Positions 44,749-54,167 of a stretch of 64,000 bases of DNA are shown one piece after another (the stretch's first letter is position 1; every line of letters begins with the position of its first letter). Both the position numbers and the translations under genes were made by a program. Location of the stretch: NCBI GenBank assembly GCA_052389435.1, contig JBQTIB010000024.1, forward strand, positions 79,482 to 143,481. Reading direction: 5' to 3'. This DNA comes from JBQTKD01 sp052389435. Lineage in GTDB: Bacteria > Actinomycetota > Actinomycetes > Sporichthyales > Sporichthyaceae. Under the pieces are notes generated by a model. The model made no database searches, was not told where the DNA came from, and saw only the letters and a list, made by a program, of their open reading frames with translations.

Positions 44749-46266
44749 ATGGAACGCATGATCGTGGCGCTCGTCTGCGCCCAGACGCTGGTGGTCGCGG
44801 CAGCGGCCGGTGCGGCCGTGTCCGCCCCCGCGAGCTCCCTCGCGTGCCTGCCTTCGGGCGTGAAGGTCGACGGGGCGGTGCCCTCGCGTCTGCGCCTGGA
44901 CGCCGAACAGCAGGCGAACGCCAAGCTCGTCGTACAGGCCGTAGTCGCCCGACGTCTGCCTTCTCGTGCTGCGGTCATCGCGGTGGCTACCGCCTTGCAG
45001 GAGTCGGGGCTGCGCAACCTGCCCTACGGAGGCCGGGACTCGCTCGGCCTGTTCCAGCAGCGCCCGTCTCAGGGCTGGGGCGGGCGGTCGAAGGTCATGG
45101 ATCCGGTGGCGGCGACCAACTCGTTTCTCGCCAGACTCGACGACGTCCCGTCGTGGCCTGTGCTGCCGCTGACCGTCGCGGCGCAGAGCGTTCAGCGCAG
45201 CGCCTATCCGGAGGCCTACGCCCGCTGGGAGCCATTCGCGATCGACGTCGTGGCCGGGCTTCTCGGCAGGCCTTCGCCTCCGCAGCGAGCCGAGAGCGTG
45301 GCAACGGACGCGCCGGGCCTGTTCGTCCTGGCGGACGGCCCGTTGGCGCCATTCGCGACGGGGTGGCCGCGGCGGTTCCACGGCGGCGCCGTCGCTGTAG
45401 AAGCCGACCCAAGCCGAAATGCCCGGCAGGGCCTCGCGCTGCTCGCTCAGATGGGCGACAACCTCCCAGACACGGTCGTGATCAGCCTTGGCAAGAAGCA
45501 AACCAAGCGCGTCGGCGCGAAGCGCGAGGCGAAGACGAAGACCGTGAGCCGAGTGATGGACGCCGCAGTCGCGGCTCGAGCACTCGCCGCCCTCGGCGAG
45601 CGCACCGTGTACTGGGTCGACCACGATTCGAAGACGTCAGCCCTGCTCGAAGGTCTGACGGATCGTCACCAGGTGCTCCGGGTCGCCGGTCGAGCCGAGG
45701 CGGACAAGACCGCGAGCTCCAGTGTCCGCGACGATTCCCGCGCATCCGCCATCACGGCCAGCGTGGTGTCGGCGGTCACAGCTGCCGAACGCGAAGCGGA
45801 AGCCGACTCGGGTCCGTGCGCAGACGAGATGGCAGGCCTCGGCAAGGTGCCTGTCGGCGATTGCGCCCTGTCTGCCGCGCGGGCCAATCCTCGAAGCTGC
45901 CCGGATGCGGTGCGATGGGCGCTCGCCCAGAGCGACGGTGCCCCCTCCTGGGAACGCAAGTGCCTGCACTTCGTCGCACGAGCGCACGGATGGTCGGCCT
46001 CCGGGGTGCGCTCTGCGGCGGCCTACTGGTCGACCGCCGCGGACAGGCACATCGGCGACACCAACCCGCCGCCCGGCGCGCTCGTGTTCTGGGACACCGG
46101 ACACCGCGACGGCCACGTTGCGCTGTCCGCAGGCAACGGGACCGTCGTGTCCACCGACATCGCGGGTGCCGGGACAGTGGCCGCCGTCGCGCTGACGACG
46201 GTGACCGAGCGGTGGAACGCGACCTACCTCGGCTGGACACCACCCAACTTTCCGCAAGGCGTGTAG
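44749..46266 (+). CDS. Bifunctional cell-wall hydrolase of the conjugation machine (SLT-like plus CHAP/NlpC-like)
   Basis: This 505-residue protein has a signal peptide (MIVALVCAQTLVVAAAAGAA). An N-terminal lysozyme/transglycosylase-like segment contains ATALQESGLRNLPYGG with a candidate catalytic Glu85. A C-terminal CHAP/NlpC-like domain follows (SWERKCLHFVARAHGWS with Cys405, and RDGHVALSAG with His456). Cells need such enzymes to open peptidoglycan for a type IV channel (VirB1-like role). The ATG follows a G-rich ribosome site. It leads the channel genes. Confidence 0.75.
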   Translation: MERMIVALVCAQTLVVAAAAGAAVSAPASSLACLPSGVKVDGAVPSRLRLDAEQQANAKLVVQAVVARRLPSRAAVIAVATALQESGLRNLPYGGRDSLGLFQQRPSQGWGGRSKVMDPVAATNSFLARLDDVPSWPVLPLTVAAQSVQRSAYPEAYARWEPFAIDVVAGLLGRPSPPQRAESVATDAPGLFVLADGPLAPFATGWPRRFHGGAVAVEADPSRNARQGLALLAQMGDNLPDTVVISLGKKQTKRVGAKREAKTKTVSRVMDAAVAARALAALGERTVYWVDHDSKTSALLEGLTDRHQVLRVAGRAEADKTASSSVRDDSRASAITASVVSAVTAAEREAEADSGPCADEMAGLGKVPVGDCALSAARANPRSCPDAVRWALAQSDGAPSWERKCLHFVARAHGWSASGVRSAAAYWSTAADRHIGDTNPPPGALVFWDTGHRDGHVALSAGNGTVVSTDIAGAGTVAAVALTTVTERWNATYLGWTPPNFPQGV

Positions 46267-46320
46267 CCACCTCGAAATCTTGAACCTGACTGTCCGTCAT
46301 CAATCGAAAGGACCAACGCA

Positions 46321-46641
46321 ATGTTCGTGCTCTCCACCGCCTCCGCCGCCGTCGCGGCGCGCGTACCCGCCGCCGACGTCGTCCCGCCGGTCACCCCGAA
46401 CAGCACCGGACTTCCCGGGGCCGCGGCGATCCAGACCATCATGGGCTGGTCCATGTCCCTCGCCCTCGCGGCATGTGTCCTCGGCGCCATCGGCGCAGGC
46501 GCCGCCATCGGTATCGGGCACCTGTCCAGTCGCCCCCACCTCGCCGAACGCGGCAAGGTTGGGCTGATCGCCGCGGTCATCGGCGCCATCGTCGCCGGAT
46601 CCGCCGTGCGTCTGGTCAACACCGGCTACGGGCTGGCCTGA
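46321..46641 (+). CDS. Small two-helix membrane protein, VirB2/pilin-like
   Basis: This 106-residue protein has a signal-like start and two hydrophobic helices (MSLALAACVLGAIGAGAAIG and GLIAAVIGAIVAGSAVRLVN) separated by a short polar loop. That is the usual layout of VirB2/TrbC-type pilins and of small proteins in actinobacterial T4SS loci. GAAAGGACCAACGCA precedes the ATG. Its stop overlaps the start of the next gene by one base (TGATG). Confidence 0.65.
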   Translation: MFVLSTASAAVAARVPAADVVPPVTPNSTGLPGAAAIQTIMGWSMSLALAACVLGAIGAGAAIGIGHLSSRPHLAERGKVGLIAAVIGAIVAGSAVRLVNTGYGLA

Positions 46642-47408
46642 TGGCGATGCTCACCAACCCGTCTGCACCGCTCGACGCCCTCAACCGAGGACGATCCAGA
46701 GGATCCATCCTCTCCGCGGGTGCCGCGATCCTGGTCGTACTCGGTGTCCTGATCGCCCTCGCTATCCGCGCTCTGCCGTCCGACGAGGCCGGACAGCCGT
46801 CGTCACCGACCGAGGCGCCCACCGTGCCCGCAGCTTCGGCTCCGGAGCAGCCCGACACGAGGCCAAACCCAACCGACGAGCTGAAGCTGCCCCAGCCCAC
46901 CGGATTCGCGAACGGCGTCCCCACCGGGTACCCGCAGACCGACCCGGGCGCCGTCGCGGCCGCGTACGGGTACTCGCGCATTGCCACCGGGCTGGACGTC
47001 CAACAGACCCTGGACACTTTGAAGGCGATCTCCGACCCACAGGCCGGCTGGTTCCCGCGCGCTCGCGACGAGATCGCCGATGGCATCGTCGCGCAGCGCA
47101 AGGGCCTGGGACTCGCCGCCGTCGGCTCAACCGGATCCGCACTGATCACCGTGAGCCCCTCCGGCTACCAGATCGTTCCCGGCCCCGCAGGGGCGACCAC
47201 GGTGCTCACTCTCAACGTCGTCTCCACCGCATCGGCCGACGGCACCACCGCCACCGGCACCCTCGTATTCCGCTGGACACTTCGGTGGGACGGTGAGCGG
47301 TGGCTCGCGACCCGCACCTTCCTCGACGATGCCGATGCGGCCCTCGCCGTCGCGCCCTTGACGAGCGAAGCGGTCGCCAAGGGATGGAAGGCGGCCCGCG
47401 GTGGCTGA
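46641..47408 (+). CDS. VirB8/TcpC-like channel protein
   Basis: This 255-residue protein has one N-terminal membrane helix (ILSAGAAILVVLGVLIALAI), a Pro/Ser/Thr-rich linker and a soluble NTF2-like domain near residues 100-255. The single anchor plus extracytoplasmic domain fits TcpC/VirB8 bridging proteins of conjugation channels, though sequence motifs are weak. It overlaps the next gene by 8 bases. Confidence 0.6.
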   Translation: MAMLTNPSAPLDALNRGRSRGSILSAGAAILVVLGVLIALAIRALPSDEAGQPSSPTEAPTVPAASAPEQPDTRPNPTDELKLPQPTGFANGVPTGYPQTDPGAVAAAYGYSRIATGLDVQQTLDTLKAISDPQAGWFPRARDEIADGIVAQRKGLGLAAVGSTGSALITVSPSGYQIVPGPAGATTVLTLNVVSTASADGTTATGTLVFRWTLRWDGERWLATRTFLDDADAALAVAPLTSEAVAKGWKAARGG

Positions 47409-48663
47409 CTGCTCCTTCTACGACCTGGGCTGCAAGACCCGCAGCTCGCTCACCGGCGCCGTCACCGGTGTAGTCGAATCCGCCTTCGAGAAGATGTGCC
47501 AGGCCTTCGCCGACGCCGGGGCCGCGGTGCTGCGCGAGGTCGCAGGGGCGTTCTTGGCCACCTCGACGATCAATCTGGGCAACGCAGGCATCGACCGCGT
47601 TCTGGTGGTCACCACCTCCATCGGCATGGGACTGGCCGTCCTGCTGCTCCTCTTCCAAGTCGTCCGCACCGGGCTGACCATGCGCGGAGAACACCTCGCG
47701 CAAGGGATCACCGGCGTTCTCAAGGCCGCCCTCGCCACGGGCACCGTGCTGGCGGTCGCGACCGCACTGTTGGCGGCCGCCGACGCGATGAGCAGCTCGA
47801 TCATGGAGGCCACGTTCGGCAGCACGGAGGAGTTCTCCGAACGGTTCGCCACAGCGGTGACTTTCGCCGGCATCGGTCAGGGAAACCCGGCCGCGCCGGT
47901 AGCGCTCCTGCTCGTCTTCGGACTGCTGGCGGTCTTCGTCGGAGCGATCCTGTTCGCAGAGATGCTGTTCCGCCACGTCGCTGTCGTCGCCATCGTCGCG
48001 ACCGCACCGATCGGCGCCTCGGGCCTGGTCGCCGCCGGCACGACGGGGTGGTGGCGCAAGCTCGTCGTCGCCGGTCTGCAGCTGATCTTCCTCAAGCCGC
48101 TGATCGTGCTCGTCTTCGCCATCGGATTCGGCGTCGCCGGCAGCAGCAAGGACGTGCTGGGGGTTCTCGCCGGTCTGGTCACGCTGCTGATCGCCGCGTT
48201 CGCGTGGCCGATCCTCGCGCGGTTCTGCACGTGGACGTCCGCCCACGTCGCCGACGCCGGGGGAGCGACAGCCTTTGTCGGCGGCTACCTGGGTGCGGAG
48301 GCCTCGCGGCTGCCGCGGCGGGTGATGTCGGCCCAGGCGAACGGTTCGTCGTTCGACTCCGACCGGGCCACCATGGCGCGCAACAGCGCCGCCATCGACG
48401 GGGCGTTCGGTGCGCCTGGCGCTCTGGCCGGGTCCGGCGCAGCAAGCGGCGCTGCGGCGGCAGCCTCAGGTGGCGTGACCGCGGGCCTGGCTGTCGCCGG
48501 GCGGACCGCGACCGCCGTGAAAGACCGAATCGAGGAAGGGGTGGGGGAGGCCGCCGACCGAGGCGGGCTCGACCGCCCGTCCCACGGCCCGCCTTCCTCT
48601 GATGGGCCGTCACCGACCCTTCCGCAGCCTCGCCCGGACCGTTCGAACGGAGACCCGCAGTGA
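47401..48663 (+). CDS. VirB6/TrbL-like polytopic channel protein
   Basis: This 420-residue protein has about six to eight membrane segments between residues 55 and 310, including VLVVTTSIGMGLAVLLLLFQ and LLVFGLLAVFVGAILFAEML. A long Gly/Ala/Pro-rich polar tail follows. This layout and the operon position fit VirB6/TrbL, which forms part of the inner-membrane channel. It overlaps its neighbours by 8 and 4 bases. Confidence 0.75.
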   Translation: MADCSFYDLGCKTRSSLTGAVTGVVESAFEKMCQAFADAGAAVLREVAGAFLATSTINLGNAGIDRVLVVTTSIGMGLAVLLLLFQVVRTGLTMRGEHLAQGITGVLKAALATGTVLAVATALLAAADAMSSSIMEATFGSTEEFSERFATAVTFAGIGQGNPAAPVALLLVFGLLAVFVGAILFAEMLFRHVAVVAIVATAPIGASGLVAAGTTGWWRKLVVAGLQLIFLKPLIVLVFAIGFGVAGSSKDVLGVLAGLVTLLIAAFAWPILARFCTWTSAHVADAGGATAFVGGYLGAEASRLPRRVMSAQANGSSFDSDRATMARNSAAIDGAFGAPGALAGSGAASGAAAAASGGVTAGLAVAGRTATAVKDRIEEGVGEAADRGGLDRPSHGPPSSDGPSPTLPQPRPDRSNGDPQ

Positions 48664-50213
48664 CCACTCTCAGCCGCACATCAGCCCCGACCGCCCTGTA
48701 CGGCGGGTGGCAGCGCGAACGCCTCGGATTCCTCTTCGGCCTGTCCGGACCCCGGTTCGCGCTCGCCGTCCTCGCGCTCCTGCTCGCCGTGGCGCCCGTC
48801 GCGACCGGGTCGCTCGCCGTCTTGGTCGTCGCGTGGCCGCTCGCGCTGTTGGTGGCCGCCCTGACCTGGACCCGCGTGCTGGGCCGGTCGGCGGTGGAGT
48901 GGACCGGCATCGCGCTCGGACACGGCCTGAACCGGGTCCTCGGACGCGCGACGTTCCTGTCGGGCGCGATGGCGCCGCGGGCGGCGGATCCGGCGGGACC
49001 GGCGCCGATGGACCTGCCGGGTCTGCTCGCGCCGCTGCGGTTTCTCGACACCGATACTCAGGGCCTGCTCGGCGGGCTCGCGCCGTCGGGACGGATCGCG
49101 GTCGTGCACCACCCGTTGGACCGCACGTTCACCGCGGTCGCGCGGGTCCGTTGGCCCGGTATCGCGCTGGCCGACACCGAACGCCGCGACGCACGCGTCG
49201 CCGGCTGGGGCGGGCTTCTCGCGCAGCTGTGCTCCGAGGCCAGCCCGTTCACCCGCGTGTCCGTGGTGCAGCGGACCCTGCCCGACGACGGGTCCGCGCT
49301 ACGCCGGTGGACCGCGAACGCCGTCCGCTCCGACGCCCCCGCGATCGCGGTGGACGTCGTGGAGGAGTTGACCGCGCAGGCGCGTCTGACCGGGGCCGCG
49401 CACGACGCGTGGCTGGTGTTCACCCTCGACACCGCCCGCGCGCGTGCGCAGATCCGCGCCAACGGCGGGGGAGACGCCGCTGCGGCGACGGTGCTGGTCC
49501 GCCAGCTTGCGGCCGTGTCGACCGCCGTCGGCGCGGCGCATCTGGAGGTCGTGCAGTGGCTCGGCGTGCGCGATCTCGCCGAGGTCGTTCGGACCGCCTT
49601 CGACCCCGACGCCGCCGAGGGGCTCGCCGCGCGTCGCAACGGTGTCGGGCCGCTGGCGGCCGGGGTCGAGCCGAGCCTGGCCGGTCCGGCGGCGGCGCAG
49701 GCGGCGTGGGGGCACTACCGCCACGACGGAGCGTGGTCGGTGACCTACGGCGTGCACGACTGGCCCCGGACCGGGGTCCCGGCGTGGTTCCTGCGCCCGG
49801 TCCTGACCGCGCAGTCCACCGCCCGGCGCTCCGTCGCTCTGCATGTCGAACCCGTGGCCGCCCGCGAGGCGGAGAAGGTCGTCATGCGGGCCCGGACCAA
49901 GCGTTCGGTTGCAGTCGCGATGCGCCACCGCACCGGACAGCTCGTGCCGGAACACGAACGCCTCGCCCAGCGCGACGCGCACGAGCAGGACGCCCAACGC
50001 GCCCAGGGCCACGGCCTGGTGCGCCTCGTGGGGTACCTGACCGTGACCGTCACCGACCACGCCGACCTCGACCTCGCGTGCTCGGAGCTGGAGACCGACG
50101 CCGCTCAAGCCGGGCTCGAGGTGCGGCGGCTGTGGGGCGCACAGGATGCCGGATTCCACGCCACTGCCGTCCCCCTCGGCATCGGACTCCCGAAGCGAAA
50201 GGCGATTGGATGA
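48660..50213 (+). CDS. SCO6880-family conjugation protein
   Basis: This 517-residue protein has two N-terminal membrane helices (RFALAVLALLLAVAPVATGS and LAVLVVAWPLALLVAALTW). A large soluble part contains paired segments like the N-terminal domain of VirB4/TraC. SCO6880-type proteins occur next to VirB4 in actinobacterial T4SS loci and seem to be PrgI-like plus the VirB4 N-terminal region. It overlaps virB4 by 4 bases (ATGA). It probably anchors the ATPase to the channel. Confidence 0.8.
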   Translation: MTTLSRTSAPTALYGGWQRERLGFLFGLSGPRFALAVLALLLAVAPVATGSLAVLVVAWPLALLVAALTWTRVLGRSAVEWTGIALGHGLNRVLGRATFLSGAMAPRAADPAGPAPMDLPGLLAPLRFLDTDTQGLLGGLAPSGRIAVVHHPLDRTFTAVARVRWPGIALADTERRDARVAGWGGLLAQLCSEASPFTRVSVVQRTLPDDGSALRRWTANAVRSDAPAIAVDVVEELTAQARLTGAAHDAWLVFTLDTARARAQIRANGGGDAAAATVLVRQLAAVSTAVGAAHLEVVQWLGVRDLAEVVRTAFDPDAAEGLAARRNGVGPLAAGVEPSLAGPAAAQAAWGHYRHDGAWSVTYGVHDWPRTGVPAWFLRPVLTAQSTARRSVALHVEPVAAREAEKVVMRARTKRSVAVAMRHRTGQLVPEHERLAQRDAHEQDAQRAQGHGLVRLVGYLTVTVTDHADLDLACSELETDAAQAGLEVRRLWGAQDAGFHATAVPLGIGLPKRKAIG

Positions 50214-51622
50214 TCAACCGTCAGATCGAGGTCGCCGTTCCCGAGCCGCGACGCCGGGCCGCGCCGCGCAAAGGCTGGCCGCATCCCGGCGCCGGGCGAA
50301 CCGCGTCGCTGCTGCGCCCGGACCCGCACCGCGCGACCACGGCGCAGGCGCAGGGCATCTTCCCGTTCCTGACCGCCGCGGCACTTCCGCCGGTCGGGGC
50401 GGTCATAGGCTGGGACGTCCTCTCCCGCGCCACGTTCACCTGTCACCCGGTGGAGTGGTTGCACCACAACCTCGTGACCAACCCGAACATGCTCTTCACC
50501 GGCGTCCCCGGCTCCGGCAAGTCCGCCACCATGAAGGCCCTCGCTCTGCGGCTCATGGCCTTCGGGGTCAGGATTCTCGTCGCGGGCGACGTCAAGAACG
50601 AGTACGCACCCCTGGCGCGCGCCCTCGAGGTCCAACCGGTCGAGATCGGCCCCGGACTGCCAGCCCGGCTCAACCCGTTGGACGCCGGACCGCTCGGCGC
50701 GAACCTGCCCGCCGACCCCGCCGCCGCGCGCGAGCGGCTCGACGAGATCCACCGCCGCCGCGTCACCCTGCTCGACACGCTGCTCGTCATGCAGATTGGA
50801 CGACCGCTCACCGCTTTCGAGAAGGCCGCGCTGTCCTACGCGATCCGCCGTGCCGCCAACGCCGAACACGGCTCGAGCAGGCTCGTCGACCCCACGGTCC
50901 CGCAGGTCTGCCGGATCCTCGCGAACCCGGACTCGGAGCTGACCCGCGACCTCGGCCTCCACGGCGACACCCGTGCCGCCGCGGACAAGCTCGAACACGT
51001 TCGCCACGGCCTCGGCAACATGATCGAGGGCAGCCTCGGCGGTCTGTTCGACGCGGCCTCCACCGTGCGCCTCGACTTCGACGCCCCGATCCAGACCGTC
51101 GACCTGTCCCGCCTCGACGGCCGCGGCGACGACACCCTCGCCATGGTCATGGCCTGCGTCTCCTCCTGGTCTCAAGCCGCCATCGACCAACCCGGGCAAG
51201 TCCGCGCCGTGGTGCGCGACGAGGTCTGGCGCGCCCTGCGCATCCCCGCGATGGTCCGCAAGATCGACTCCGACCTTCGGCTGTCCCGTGCCCACGGCAC
51301 GATCCAGATGCTGTCCACCCACCGCCTGTCCGACTTCGAACAGGTCGGCGCCGCAGGGTCCGAGGAAGTCGCCATCGCCCGCAACCTCATCGCCTCCTGC
51401 GACACCCGCGTGCTCCTCGCCCAGGACACCGGACCGCTCGCGCTCACGCGCGAGGCCATCGGCCTCACCGACGCCGAATGCGCCCACATCGCCAGCTGGA
51501 CCGCCGAACACAAGGGCTACGCACTCTGGAAAATCGGCCGCGCCTCCAGCCACATCGCGCGAACCGTCCTCACTCCGCGTGAACGAATGCTTTTCCAAAC
51601 CAACGAGAGAATGGTTGCCTGA
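50210..51622 (+). CDS. VirB4/TraC-like secretion ATPase
   Basis: This 470-residue protein has Walker A at 98-105 (GVPGSGKS), Walker B (VRAVVRDEVWRAL), and the late ATPase motifs MLSTHRLSDF and IASCDTRVLLAQD typical of VirB4. The usual VirB4 N-terminal half is in the preceding SCO6880-like gene, so the protein is short by family standards. It powers pilus assembly and substrate transfer. The ATG overlaps the upstream stop. Confidence 0.88.
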   Translation: MINRQIEVAVPEPRRRAAPRKGWPHPGAGRTASLLRPDPHRATTAQAQGIFPFLTAAALPPVGAVIGWDVLSRATFTCHPVEWLHHNLVTNPNMLFTGVPGSGKSATMKALALRLMAFGVRILVAGDVKNEYAPLARALEVQPVEIGPGLPARLNPLDAGPLGANLPADPAAARERLDEIHRRRVTLLDTLLVMQIGRPLTAFEKAALSYAIRRAANAEHGSSRLVDPTVPQVCRILANPDSELTRDLGLHGDTRAAADKLEHVRHGLGNMIEGSLGGLFDAASTVRLDFDAPIQTVDLSRLDGRGDDTLAMVMACVSSWSQAAIDQPGQVRAVVRDEVWRALRIPAMVRKIDSDLRLSRAHGTIQMLSTHRLSDFEQVGAAGSEEVAIARNLIASCDTRVLLAQDTGPLALTREAIGLTDAECAHIASWTAEHKGYALWKIGRASSHIARTVLTPRERMLFQTNERMVA

Positions 51623-51623
51623 C

Positions 51624-51899
51624 GTGTCATCAGATCTACGTTTAAAGATCTACGCCGAAACCGACCGGACGCTCGGACCGACCGTACCGGCCACCGCATT
51701 CGTTGTGCTGCTGGCTGTGGCGACGCTCCTTCTCCTGTGGTTCGCGTGGTCGAGCCGTGGACGACGATGCGGCATGGCGACCCGCTCTCAGGTCCGGCGC
51801 ACCCTCGGCTCCGCGGCGCTGAAGCGGTCGGCCGGGGAGCAACGACCGTCGCTTGCAAGGCGATTCGAGACCGAGCGCGCTTGGGGCGGTGGACGGTGA
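51624..51899 (+). CDS. Membrane anchor part of split coupling protein 2
   Basis: This 91-residue protein has one membrane helix (ATAFVVLLAVATLLLLWFAW) and a basic segment (ATRSQVRRTLGSAALKR, then RPSLARRFE). That matches the N-terminal region preceding the ATPase domain in actinobacterial TraG/VirD4 proteins. The ATPase part follows in another frame with a GTGA overlap. Either the coupling protein is naturally split or a frameshift has separated the two parts. Confidence 0.6.
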   Translation: MSSDLRLKIYAETDRTLGPTVPATAFVVLLAVATLLLLWFAWSSRGRRCGMATRSQVRRTLGSAALKRSAGEQRPSLARRFETERAWGGGR

Positions 51900-53281
51900 C
51901 ATCCATCCAGACGCCCACCGAATTCGGCTACAGCCTCGGGCGATCCGTCCGGCCGCGCGGCGTCGACTTGTGGTCGCGCCTGGACCGGTCCACCCGCGTC
52001 GTCGGGCCGATGGGCTCCGGGAAGACGATGCGGCTGATCGCCCCGGCGCTGCGGGACGCGCCAGGGGCGGCGCTCGCCACCTCGACGAAAGCCGACCTGT
52101 ACGAGTTGACCGTCGTGCCTCGACGGCAGCGCGGACCGGTCGCGACCATGGACCCGCTGCGCATCGTGCCCGGCGCCGAACCCCTTCGCTGGTCGCCGAT
52201 TCACGGCGCCCAAGACTCGCGCGTCGCGGAGGTGCGCGGCCGCGCGTTCGCCGCTGGCGCGCGGTCCAACGCAGGCGCGAGCGAAGGCGCGATCTTCTAC
52301 CGGCAACGCGCCGGCGCGCTACTCATGTGCCTACTCCACGCCGCCGCTCTCGACGGCGCCTCCATTCGCAACGTGCTGGCGTGGTCGCAGCGGCTGACCG
52401 ACCCAGCACCGCGACGCATCCTCGACACCCACCCGAACGCGGCACCGGGCTGGGCGGACAAGCTCAGCGGACTCGTCGCCGGAGACGACCGAACCGTCGG
52501 CAACACCCTCGCCACCCTCGAACAGGCCCTTGCACCCTTCGACCACGACGACATCGCCGCAAGCATCGACCTGCCGGTCGAGCGCTGCACCGACCTGCGT
52601 CAACTGATTCGCGAGAACGGCACCGTCTACGCCCTCGGCAAGGACACCCCCTACGGTTCTGTCGCGCCCCTGGTGACGGCGATCGTCGAGGACGTTCTGG
52701 ACACCGCCGAGGCACTCGCCTACACCGCACCGACCGGGCGCCTCGACCCGCCGTTCCTCGCTGCGCTCGACGAAGCCCCCAACATCAGCCCGATTCCCAG
52801 CCTGCGCCAACGCGTAGCGGACGGCCGCGGTCGCGGGATCTGCGTCGTCTACGCAGTGCAGGGCTGGGCCAGCGTCGTCGCGCGGTGGGGGGCCGCCGAG
52901 GCTGCCGAACTCGCCGCCATCACCTCCAACCTCGTCGTGTACGGCGGTTGCAAAGACCCGAACTTCCTTGCCGACATGGAAAAACTGTGCGGCCAAACCA
53001 AGGTCTCCCGTCGATCTCGCTCGCACAGCCGCGGCGCGCACGGCGGAGCGTCGACCTCGACCCACGAGACGTGGGAGCCAGTCCTGCGCGCCCACGAGAT
53101 CGGGACCCTCAACGTCGACCGCGGACACGCGCTGGTCCTGGCCGAGAACCTGCCGCCGCTCATCGCGCGCCAGCCGGCCCTCTTCGAACAACGCAACCTC
53201 TGGCGAGACGTCATCCAGCCCGAACTCGCGGAGGTCCGCGCAGAGAACGTCGTCGCCCGAGAGGTTCCGGTGGTCTCGTGA
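51896..53281 (+). CDS. Type IV coupling protein 2, ATPase part (TraG/VirD4-like)
   Basis: This 461-residue protein starts PTEFGYSLGR and has Walker A at about 37-44 (GPMGSGKT), Walker B (FLAALDEAPNISPIPSL), and IVYAVQGW-like and GGCKDPNF motifs typical of TraG ATPases. It has no membrane helix of its own; that is encoded by the preceding gene. It is distinct from coupling protein 1 and may serve a second substrate or work as a heteromer with it. Confidence 0.8.
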   Translation: MTSIQTPTEFGYSLGRSVRPRGVDLWSRLDRSTRVVGPMGSGKTMRLIAPALRDAPGAALATSTKADLYELTVVPRRQRGPVATMDPLRIVPGAEPLRWSPIHGAQDSRVAEVRGRAFAAGARSNAGASEGAIFYRQRAGALLMCLLHAAALDGASIRNVLAWSQRLTDPAPRRILDTHPNAAPGWADKLSGLVAGDDRTVGNTLATLEQALAPFDHDDIAASIDLPVERCTDLRQLIRENGTVYALGKDTPYGSVAPLVTAIVEDVLDTAEALAYTAPTGRLDPPFLAALDEAPNISPIPSLRQRVADGRGRGICVVYAVQGWASVVARWGAAEAAELAAITSNLVVYGGCKDPNFLADMEKLCGQTKVSRRSRSHSRGAHGGASTSTHETWEPVLRAHEIGTLNVDRGHALVLAENLPPLIARQPALFEQRNLWRDVIQPELAEVRAENVVAREVPVVS

Positions 53282-53823
53282 GCTTCGACTTCGCCGCCCC
53301 GATCCCGGAATGGCCCGAGCTATCGCCGGACCTGGAGTCGCTGCTCCTGAACATCGAGGCCGAACAGGAGACCGGTCCGCGTCACCCCCGTCCATGGGAC
53401 CTCGCGGCTCTGCCCGAGTCCCTGCGCGAGCCGACCTGGACGTGGCTCGAGGCCGCCGTGCGGTGGATCAACCTCTGCGGCGGCTGGCAGCCGACCACGG
53501 TCGTCCCGCCGTGCTGGGCTCGGCACCCGCATCTGGCCCTCGAGCTCGCCGTCCTCGCATTCGGACGTGAAATCGCTGCCCGCACGACCCTCCCGGACCA
53601 CCTGCGCGACTGGCACGTCGACCTGCAGGCCTTTCAGGTGCGCATGGCCGATGCCCTCGGCGAGACCGCGCTCAAGGACTGCCAGCGAGGCAAGCACGGC
53701 GACCGGCCGAGCGCCTACGAGCTCGAAAGCTACGAGCAGGCCGCAACGAATCCACAGACGGGCCGAGCAGAGGTTGTCCACAGATCGCGGTGGAACAGCG
53801 GTCGCGACGCTCAAACGGCGTAA
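53278..53823 (+). CDS. DUF4913-like protein following coupling protein 2
   Basis: This 181-residue soluble protein contains VPPCWARHPHLALELAVLAF and a later LRDWHVDLQAFQVRM. It has the same order of Cys-Trp, His-Pro and Trp-His features as the protein at 38345. It overlaps coupling protein 2 by 4 bases. The recurrence of coupling ATPase plus this partner suggests a duplicated functional pair. The family label is tentative. Confidence 0.55.
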   Translation: MSFDFAAPIPEWPELSPDLESLLLNIEAEQETGPRHPRPWDLAALPESLREPTWTWLEAAVRWINLCGGWQPTTVVPPCWARHPHLALELAVLAFGREIAARTTLPDHLRDWHVDLQAFQVRMADALGETALKDCQRGKHGDRPSAYELESYEQAATNPQTGRAEVVHRSRWNSGRDAQTA

Positions 53824-53855
53824 CCCTCGAAGCCCGACACGACAGGAGAGCCGTT

Positions 53856-54167
53856 GTGACCCCTGCAGAATCAGCGCGACACCATCAAGCAGTGCTCGCC
53901 GCGCTGCTTGCCGCGCACGCGACGTCGCTACCCGCGCGGGTGACGACCTCGATCTCCGAGGCCGCGGACGAACTGCTCGATCCCCTTGTCCTCCCGGACT
54001 ACATCCCGGTCGGCGAGCTGCCCGCTGGAGATCCGAAGGCGGTCCTCGACGCCACGATCGATGCGCTGCGCGGAACCATCCCGCACGCCGACGCGACGAC
54101 GGCGTTGGCGTGCGGCCGAGCGCTGCGGGTCCTCCACGTCGCGGCCGAAGCGTGGCCGTCCTCGTGA
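53856..54167 (+). CDS. Hypothetical helical protein of the conjugative element
   Basis: This 103-residue protein is predicted mostly helical (AVLAALLAAHATSLPARVTT) and has no cysteines outside one late position and no membrane segment. GACAGGAGAGCCGTT precedes the GTG. Its stop overlaps the start of the next gene (GTGA). I recognise no family. Confidence 0.6.
   Translation: MTPAESARHHQAVLAALLAAHATSLPARVTTSISEAADELLDPLVLPDYIPVGELPAGDPKAVLDATIDALRGTIPHADATTALACGRALRVLHVAAEAWPSS

Noticed and set aside
50105..51598. Minus-strand frame opposite virB4
   Set aside because: This is a shadow; Walker motifs and operon overlaps support the plus strand.
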